Origin: Anoplolepis gracilipes
Lineage: Eukaryota; Arthropoda; Insecta; Hymenoptera; Formicidae
Reading direction: 5' to 3'
NCBI RefSeq assembly: GCF_047496725.1
Contig: NC_132979.1
Location: 10,333,001 to 10,397,000, forward strand
Length of the DNA: 64,000 nt
Translations under genes and position numbers: made by a program
The notes under the pieces: model-generated
Database searches by the model: none
What the model was told of the DNA's origin: nothing
What the model saw: the letters and a program-made list of their open reading frames with translations, nothing else
Part shown: one piece after another, positions 57,333 to 64,000 of the stretch
How positions within the stretch are numbered: the first letter of the stretch is position 1
Layout of the letters: each line of letters starts with the position of its first letter

Positions 57333-58731
57333 TTAATTAACATTTGGTCTGATATGTGATATTCGCAACCGATTCGGATGTACAATTCGACTATTTTTCT
57401 TTATCCTAACCTTTACGTTGTTTTTATTTAAGATTTCTAAAACTTCGTGAGGTCCAGTATATTGATCTTCGAATTTACCTGGTTTCGGACCTTTTAACAA
57501 AAATACCTGGTCTCTCGGTTTAAATTTTTGTGGGTTGATTTTCTTATCATAATGGGTTTTTGATTTAATTTTTGCCTGTATGACGTTATCGCGCGCGTTT
57601 CTTTGAATCGTATGTAACTGTGTGACTAGATTTATTAAGTATTCGTCGTAGCTTGCTAATTTATCTTCTGATGTGAGAGGTTCGATGGAATTCTCGCTAT
57701 TTTACCGAAAACTAGTTCGTATGGAGTGTGTTTAGTTGCCTCGTGTACGCTGGTATTATAATTAAATATCGCGAGACTGATCCATCTATCCCATTGTTTT
57801 TGTTCATTTGCATATTATTTCAGATATTCTCCTAATGCGTAGTGTGATCGTTCTAGTGACCCGTTTGATTGAGGATGAAAGGCAGTTGTGCGAAATTTGC
57901 GAATTTTGAATAATTTGGCAACCTTCTTCATTAAATCACTAATAAAGTTCCGTCCTTGGTCTGTCAATACTGCCTTCAGTGCTCCGAGTATGCAGATAAA
58001 TCTATCCACAAAAGCTTCGCAATGGTTTCGGAAATTTGATTTGGTAACGGTACTCCCATGCAAAATTTTGTTAATTGGTCTTGTAACGTTAAAATATATT
58101 CGTTGCCTCTTTCGGTTTTCGGTAGTGGTCCTACAATATCCATCGCAACTTTATCGAAGGAAGATCCTGGCGTGTCGGTGATTATCATTGGTTGTTTGGT
58201 TTTAACTCGAACGAGTTTTTTTAATTGGTATTGTAAACATTGTTGAATGTATTGTTGAACGTGTAGTTTTAAATTTTCCCAGTAATAGTTATGCTTGATT
58301 CTGTTATATGTTTTTGTGACACCGCGATGTCTTCCCGTAGGTAGGCAGTGCATTTCTCCGATAATAATAGGTCGTAAGTCTTTAGGAGGATATTTAATTA
58401 ATCCGTTGCAAATAATTATTTTAGTCGGTGCATCGAAGAATGTTAACTGAAGTGATGATTTAATATTACTCCACGGTACATTATTGATCATTTCAGTCTT
58501 TGCAATACTAATTGTTTCTAAATTTAATTCTTCACTTATATCGCGCAAATTAGTTATAGCGGCAACAATTCGGTTTAGAGTTAGCGTCGGTCCTTCCTGT
58601 TGCGTTTCGCTAACGGGTAAGGCTATGTGGTAAAAACTTTTATGTTTTATGACCTTAGGTTCGTTTAAGGTAAGGGACCTTAGGTTTGGTAACTCGTTTC
58701 TCTCGAAAAGTTTTTGTGAACCAGAATTCAA
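57333..58731 (-). pseudogene. integrase
   Basis: Zinc-binding region in 58731-57976 (MHCLPTGRHRG..YIQQCLQYQ): two His and the first Cys are present, but the second Cys of the HHCC set is Tyr. The core follows with AMDIVGPLP (first Asp), a frameshift near 58060, then LTDQGRNFIS (second Asp) and HPQSNGSLERSH (Glu). More frameshifts (57815-57600) are followed by a GPY/F-type module (PRDQVFLLKGPKPGKF, YTGPHEV) ending at TAA 57335-57333. It inserts the cDNA into the host genome. Defective in this copy. Confidence 0.85.
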
Positions 58732-58822
58732 AGGGTTCCCGTTAGTGTCGACGAAATATGCTACGTTGTCTTTTCGTAGGAATAATAGTTCGCGGGATTC
58801 TATGATTAAGTCCGCGTAATTT

Positions 58823-59344
58823 TTAAAGGTGAGGTTTTATTTTCCGTGATTTTAGATTTTGGTTGATAATTTCCTCTTCGTCTTCTTTTCCGGTACTGTT
58901 GTCCTTATCCGGCGGATCATTTCTTTCTTCGGGTTCTTCCGTGTTGTTATTAGGAAGTTCTTTAATCATTTCGTTTTGTTTAAAATCTAATCTTGCTGTT
59001 TGACTTCTTGTTTGTATTTTATTTTGAGTAATCTGTGATTCGGGAATTTTATTTAATTTTTCGAGTGTGCAGGGTAATGTATCTGTATCGATTGTTTGGT
59101 CTGTTTCATTTATTTCGTATTCTATTTTATCTATCTCATCGTCTGTTTCGTTGTCTGAGAAGCGTAAAGTAAAATCGTCATCTTCTTCTTCTTCGTTATC
59201 TGATTCATCTAACATTCTGGAAATTATTTCTGCGTCTCTTGGGTTATCTGGGTTTAAAATTTTATTTTTCATAATTTTACAATCTGTTCCTTGAAAATCT
59301 ACAGGATTTCGTGATAATGCATCTGCGTTTACGTTATACGACAT
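58823..59344 (-). CDS. RNase H end and acidic linker of Pol
   Basis: Begins with NVNADALSRNPV, the usual end of the gypsy RNase H domain, then a strongly acidic low-complexity stretch (ESDNEEEEDDDFTLRF) and a polar region to a stop. It is in a different frame from the RNase H upstream, so a frameshift lies near 59340. It is probably a spacer between RNase H and integrase. Confidence 0.6.
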   Translation of the reverse strand: MSYNVNADALSRNPVDFQGTDCKIMKNKILNPDNPRDAEIISRMLDESDNEEEEDDDFTLRFSDNETDDEIDKIEYEINETDQTIDTDTLPCTLEKLNKIPESQITQNKIQTRSQTARLDFKQNEMIKELPNNNTEEPEERNDPPDKDNSTGKEDEEEIINQNLKSRKIKPHL

Positions 59345-60885
59345 CGTAGTCGTATTCTGATAATTTTAATCTCCAGCGCAGTATTCGCATATTTGCATCT
59401 TGCGCGTTCTTAAACCACATTAATGATTTATGATCTGTAACTAGAGTGAATCTCCTTCCGTATAAATAAGGTCGAAAATGTTTAACGCAGTAGACGATAG
59501 CTAATGCTTTCTTCTCGTAAGTGTCGTATTTTAATTCATTGTCTGTTAAAGTTCGTGAGGCATATGCTATGGGGCGATCTTTATTTATTTCTCCCTGCGA
59601 TAATATGCCGCCCACAGCTATTCCAGAGGCGTCCGTAGTTAAAATAAACGGTTTAAAAAAGTCTGGATACTGTAATACCGGTTCCTCACATAAATTTTGT
59701 TTTAAAAATTGAAAAGATTCTTCTTGTACAGGTGTCCATTCAAAGTGGATATCGTTTTTCAATAATATTGTTAATGGTTTGGCAAATTGGGAAAAATTTG
59801 GTATAAATCGTCTATAATATCCTGCAAGTCCTAAGAATTGTTTAATGTTTTTCGGCGTCTTGGGTCTTGGAAATTGTTGTACTGCTTCTAATTTTTTCGG
59901 ATCTGGTTTTACTCCGTCCCTGCTAATTACGTGTCCTAGATACGTTACTTCTGTTTTCAAAAATTCGCATTTATCTGGTTGCAATTTTAGATTAGCCTTA
60001 CGGAGTCGTTCTATTAAAGCGTTATATTTTCTTTCATGTTCTTCTAAAGAAGTAGCGTAGATAACGATATCGTCCATGTAGACGAATAATTCTTGTCTTT
60101 GTAACCCAGTTAATACTAAGTCCATTAGGCGTTAGAAAGTAGCAGGTGCGTTTTTTAGACCGAAAGGCATCCGGTCGAATTCATAGTGTCCATAAGGGGT
60201 TGTAAAAGCTGTTTTATGACAGTCTTCAGGATCCATTTTAATCTGGTGAAATCCGGATGCTAAATCGCATATCGAAAAATATCGCGCTCCTCCTAATTGA
60301 TCTAATATATCGATAATATTTGGTAATGGATATGCGTCCCCAATGGTTTTATCATTTAAGGCGCGGAAGTCTAGAACCATTCTCCATCGCTTATTTCCTT
60401 TTGAATCCTCCTTTTTTAATACTATCCATATGGGAGTATTGTATGGAGACTGTGAATGTTTTACGATTCCTCCTTCAACGAGTTCCTCTACCTGTTTATT
60501 TATTTCTTCCTTATGCGTCTGAGGAAAACGGTATTGTCGAGTATTTATAGGTTGATTGTCTGTGGTTGGTATTTTATGTTGTATCACGTGCGTTGCAGTT
60601 AATTTTTCTCCCGGAATATAGAATCTATCGTGACTGTCCGTTATTAACTTTATTATACTGTCTCTCTCGATTCTGTTTAAATGTTTCAATCTTAATGATT
60701 GTATAATTTCGGTGAATCGACCGTCCTTTTCTTCTTTGGTGATTGTTAAACATTTTTCACTCTTGATTGGTGAACTTTCTTTATGTTTTGATTTGCGCGT
60801 AGCTTTGGAATTTTTTATAATTTCTTGAGATTGATTTAATAAAAGGGAAGAAACTTCTGAAGACGGTTTATTTTTGTATTTAATT
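59334..60885 (-). pseudogene. reverse transcriptase and RNase H
   Basis: The frame is open from about 60885, with RT motifs in 60689-60132: RWRMVLDFRALNDKT, YFSICDLASGFHQI (first catalytic Asp) and GHYEFDRMPFGLKNAP. An in-frame TAA (60134-60132) interrupts, then 60125-59334 has FVYMDDIVIYA (catalytic DD), GLAGYYRRFIPNFSQ and RNase H motifs (TTDASGIAVGGILSQ, YEKKALAIVYCVKH, VTDHKSLMW). Ty3/gypsy-type. It copies genomic RNA to DNA and removes the RNA strand. One stop plus a frameshift at the RNase H end. Confidence 0.93.
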
Positions 60886-60886
60886 T

Positions 60887-61531
60887 TTAAAAATTTTCTT
60901 TCATTTGAATTATTTTCTTGAGCTCCTTTAGAATGCTCTTCTTTGGTAACGTGAGAGGTTTCTGATTTAATTTTATTTGTTTTTGTAAGTAGTCCAACCT
61001 GCGTAAATTTAAAATCTGAGAAGAATAAAGGGCTTCTTCCCTTATATAGGTTTTTGTCGAATCACGTAGTGAGGTTTGGTAACTTCCCTCCTCGTAATCG
61101 ACGGAGCTAGGATTTTCTGTCGAGGTTTGGAAATTTCCCTCCGAAATCCTAGAATTATCTTCCTTTTGGAAGGCTTGGTAACCTCTGGAGATTTTGGAAT
61201 TAGTTAATTTTTTAGGAGAGGTTTGGTAACTTCCCCTTCCGAGGATGGTTGGACCTTCGAGATTTTTAGGAGAGATTTGGTAACTTTTCTCTCCGGAAAA
61301 TTTTGAATTATTGATGTTTTTAATTTCCCTCTCAATTTTATTTTTATTATTATTTTCAATTTCTTCTTGATTAATTTTTTCTTCTTCGTCTTCATAATGA
61401 GTTTCTTCGATGGTAGGATTTTGTTGATTTTCTTCGTTTTTTATTTCGTTATTTGTAAATTCTTCTTCCGTTGGATTAGTTGAAGTTTCCTCTGGTTTGT
61501 GATTGTTGAATAGATCGCTTAAAGATTTCAA
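60887..61531 (-). CDS. low-complexity Pro-Pol linker
   Basis: A 214-codon frame, Glu/Asn/Lys-rich, with four or five imperfect repeats of the form GSYQTSPKKL (about 61290-61070). No domain. It overlaps the protease stop in the -1 frame, and RT follows in the next -1 frame at about 60886. It may be a natural frameshift spacer or a decayed junction. Confidence 0.5.
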   Translation of the reverse strand: MKSLSDLFNNHKPEETSTNPTEEEFTNNEIKNEENQQNPTIEETHYEDEEEKINQEEIENNNKNKIEREIKNINNSKFSGEKSYQISPKNLEGPTILGRGSYQTSPKKLTNSKISRGYQAFQKEDNSRISEGNFQTSTENPSSVDYEEGSYQTSLRDSTKTYIREEALYSSQILNLRRLDYLQKQIKLNQKPLTLPKKSILKELKKIIQMKENF

Positions 61532-62088
61532 GCATAAGGTACTTGAACTTCCATTTCTTCATCCAGAGTGCTTATAATGTTTAAATATGCTTTTCCATCG
61601 ATGTTTTCAACGATAGTATCCCCTAAATGAATTCCAGATGCTATTTTTAATCTTGGTATATATCCGACTTTTATCTCTGGGTTTTCCACTCTTACATAAA
61701 ATACTGATTCGGAACGGGGAGCCACTGTAATAGTTTCAGGTGATAAGAAAGGTATGTTTATTCCGGAAACGTTTAAATGTTCTTGGGCGTAGTCGATTTT
61801 CGACGAGGTTTGTTCGAAAAAATCATTTCCGAGAATCCCAGATTGCGAGATCGGGAAATCGTTAGAAACGATATGGAAGGTAACCGGTCTTTCGAAGAGA
61901 ATTAGCGTAATTTCGCCCAGAGTGTAAACAGGATAATTATTTATACTGTTTAATTTTAAGATGTTCGTACAGTTAATACTTATTCTTTCAGGTACGAAAT
62001 TTTCTTTAATAACGTTTGGTCCGGATCCTGTGTCTAACATAAAAATTATCTTAATCGTGTCACTTATGGTTATTTGGACGGTAGGCAC
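61528..62088 (-). CDS. retroviral-type aspartic protease
   Basis: IIFMLDTGSGPNVI carries the catalytic Asp-Thr-Gly and GILGNDFF the conserved C-terminal motif. A C-terminal extension (VAPRSESVFYVRV) follows. The frame is open upstream of 62088 (no ATG needed) into the gag 3' end in the -1 frame, so it is probably made by frameshifting. It cleaves Gag-Pol. No stop in this segment. Confidence 0.85.
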   Translation of the reverse strand: MPTVQITISDTIKIIFMLDTGSGPNVIKENFVPERISINCTNILKLNSINNYPVYTLGEITLILFERPVTFHIVSNDFPISQSGILGNDFFEQTSSKIDYAQEHLNVSGINIPFLSPETITVAPRSESVFYVRVENPEIKVGYIPRLKIASGIHLGDTIVENIDGKAYLNIISTLDEEMEVQVPYA

Positions 62089-62144
62089 GCGACTCTGTTT
62101 GTCGAGATTTACGGTTACGGGTCTTATTTTTGTTTCGGTTTTAC

Positions 62145-63686
62145 CTACTTGATTACTTGAGTTTTGTGTGGGCGCTTTTCTTGTTTGGGCCCCTGCTGCG
62201 CACCCGATGTCGAGGGGCCATTGTAGGTTCCCTGTGCCTTGTTTTTCTTTTGATTGTTAGTAAAGCGCACTTGGCAATTTTCTAGAAGGTGTCCTTGTTC
62301 CTTGCAGTATCGACAAAACAATGAGTTTCTGGTTCTTCCCTGTTGGTTCATGCTGGATCGGCAATCCTTTGCAACATGTCCGTAATTATTACAAATTTGA
62401 CACGTGATCTTGGGCCGATTTTAATTTTGTTTCCTCCAACAGTTATTAGCTGAATGTCCAGGTTTTTCGCACCATTGACAAATTATTGAAATTCTGTTAG
62501 CTGTATTGTTCACGTTACCTTGTTGACAAATTTTTGCATTGTGACCGGATTTTGAACATAATTGACATGTAATTAATTTTTCTTGTATTATATTGACCGG
62601 CCGACGGACTTGAGGGTCGCGATATCGGCACTTGTCCGCGGTGTGTCCTCGTTTTTTGCAAATCTGGCAAATTAGAATGTCCGTTCCTAAATCTGTGCGG
62701 TTGTTAGTGGTCTGAGATACCTGTAAATATTTTCTGCAGTCATTGGCCACGTGCCCTTGCTTATAACAGATTTGACAGATTTCTCTTGAGCTGGCGTTTT
62801 TTTGTCTTCCTGAGTGGTCCGTTCCCTGTCGTAATTCTGTCATTTCCCGAAGCTCTCTCTCTATTCTTAGAGCGTCGGCTACTGTCGCATCTACTTCTAA
62901 AGTTTTCGAGATTCTTTGCTCGATTTCTGGTTTTAATCCTTTAATGAAGCATTTGTTCATGTCCTTTTCTAATGATGCCTTAATACTCTGATCAACCTCA
63001 ATATTTCCTGCGGTTTTATATGCTTCTAAAATTCGTTTTCCTAGGAATTTAACTCTGTTTGCGTATGTTACTACATTTTCGTCGCCCTTTTGATATATAC
63101 ACCCTAATTCTCCTTGCAATTGATAAATATTTTTAGTTGGCCCGTATATCTGCTTTAAGTAAGTGGTTAATTGTGAAACGCTATCAAAATTTTGATCTTT
63201 TTGGGCTTTACCGATTATTCTCGTTCTTATTATTCTTGTTAGCTGTGGTTCTGTTTCTTTAGGTAGCATAGATTTTGCTTCTTCACATCCCTCGATAAAA
63301 TAATTTAACGGAATATTTTGACCGTCAAAATAAGAAACGGCCTCGACCGCGTATTTAAGAGTAGCGAAAGGATTATTCTGCGTCATGGTGTTATCGTAAA
63401 AATTTTCTAACTCTATTTCAATTTTATATTCGGCGTCGTTTACAGAAATATCGCTATCAGGCGTGCCACTAGTATAGGAATGTTGTTCACTACTTGTCTC
63501 AGTGGTTACTTCGATTGAAGAAAAATTAATAATTTTCGGAGATCGTGTGGAAGTAGATGTAGTAGGTGTTGAAGTGTAAGGTGGTTCTGGTTTATCGAAT
63601 TTCGGCCGTTTGTGTTTCTCTAGCGCTAATTGAAAATTTCGTTCTACTTCGTCTTTATCGGTTTGCCCTCTAGTCCCTTTATTCAT
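62145..63686 (-). CDS. gag: Gag with six CCHC zinc knuckles (one in-frame stop)
   Basis: ATG at 63686, 28 nt past the primer site. An acidic/Ser-rich N-terminus is followed by a helical capsid-like region (GELGCIYQKGDENVVTYANR, FIKGLKPEIEQRISK, as in Ty3-type Gag). CX2CX4HX4C knuckles then follow: CQICYKQGHVANDC, CQICKKRGHTADKC, CQLCSKSGHNAKIC, CQWCEKPGHSANNC; after a TAA at 62423-62421, in the same frame, CQICNNYGHVAKDC and CRYCKEQGHLLENC. The frame ends at TAG 62147-62145. It packages genomic RNA in particles. The stop would cost two knuckles and the route to Pol. Confidence 0.88.
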
Positions 63687-63714
63687 TCCAGCTTAAAATC
63701 ATACATTTCAATCA

Positions 63715-63732
63715 ATCCCGGACGAGCCCCCA
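63715..63732 (-). other. primer-binding site, tRNA-Pro type
   Basis: The minus strand reads TGGGGGCTCGTCCGGGAT, 18 nt, 11 nt inside the 5' LTR. This is the tRNA-Pro primer site sequence well known from gammaretroviruses. Confidence 0.85.
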
Positions 63733-63743
63733 ATTTTTCAGTA

Positions 63744-64000
63744 TGTTACGTCCAGGCCCGTAAAAAGGATGGGTCAGAGGAAGGGCGTAACAGGAACTGT
63801 TCCGATGTCAAAAGTCTTATCGACAAGTGATTCGGTCGAGCGAGCTGCAGGTTAGCAAACAGGTAAACGACAGGTGTCGTTATTACTGTGTTATGCGAAC
63901 GCTCTCTCTCGGTGGTCCCTTTTTGGTAAGAGAATCGAATCTCTTTTACGCGGGACGGGACCTTGTGTGATCTTTCGCGTGGAGGGAGTGAGGGAGTTAA
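63744..64000 (-). repeat. 5' LTR, first 257 bp (continues past window)
   Basis: Starts TGTTACGTCC at 63744 and aligns to 51775-52031 with about nine differences. Confidence 0.92.

Larger units (their letters stand above)
51775..64000 (-). mobile_element. env- and Tudor-bearing Ty3/gypsy-type LTR retroelement
   Basis: Bounded by the 3' LTR (51775-53861) and the start of the 5' LTR (63744 onward, cut by the window edge). Minus-strand order: primer site, gag, protease, linker, RT, RNase H, integrase, env, Tudor ORF, polypurine tract. The 257 bp of 5' LTR visible differ from the 3' LTR at about nine positions (roughly 3.5%), so the insertion is not very recent. Pol order (RT, RNase H, integrase) and RT motifs are Ty3/gypsy-like. 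It lies in a dynein intron in the same orientation as that gene. The internal genes have a handful of stops and frameshifts. Confidence 0.9.

Overview
This is eukaryotic, AT-rich, intron-bearing DNA. It reads as an insect chromosome, most likely a hymenopteran such as an ant; that taxon is an inference from the element families. The only clear host gene is the 3' end of an axonemal dynein heavy chain on the minus strand (five contiguous exons, 50425 down to 41583). Nearly everything else is mobile DNA, much of it nested.

Left (1-31 kb): a truncated LTR (1-968); two decayed Ty3/gypsy remnants (2.4-6.4 kb); a 27-bp inverted-repeat element (7278-7912); and fragments of Polinton/Maverick elements (8.5-9.4 kb and 12.2-22.9 kb), including pieces of protein-primed family B DNA polymerase (PolB). 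The PolB N-terminal region is split by a GC-rich retroposon (17011-21192, 10-bp target duplication), which is itself split by a solo LTR (17834-20351, CTAG duplication). At 24-27 kb lie foldback and minisatellite elements. A 3.7-kb solo LTR (27142-30874, TTGG duplication) carries nine copies of a 91-bp repeat.

Middle (31-41 kb): the C-terminal end of a Polinton PolB is split by a Penelope-like element (31216-36876, with terminal repeats, RT and GIY-YIG remnants), which is in turn split by a 2.1-kb solo LTR (34404-36529, TAAT duplication). Three Polinton accessory genes follow, one of them with an intact two-exon reading frame.

Right (41-64 kb): dynein exons and introns hold a Tc1/mariner-like transposon split by a foldback element, other foldback repeats, and then a large LTR retroelement in dynein sense orientation (51775 to beyond 64000). 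Its order on the minus strand is 5' LTR, tRNA-Pro-type primer site, gag with six zinc knuckles, protease, RT/RNase H, integrase, a virus-type envelope glycoprotein, a separate extended-Tudor-domain ORF, polypurine tract, 3' LTR. Its frames carry only scattered stops and frameshifts. The most interesting signals are the Tudor ORF downstream of env, where it could engage the piRNA machinery, and a Ser/Pro-rich ORF inside the LTR whose ATG would be assembled by splicing.
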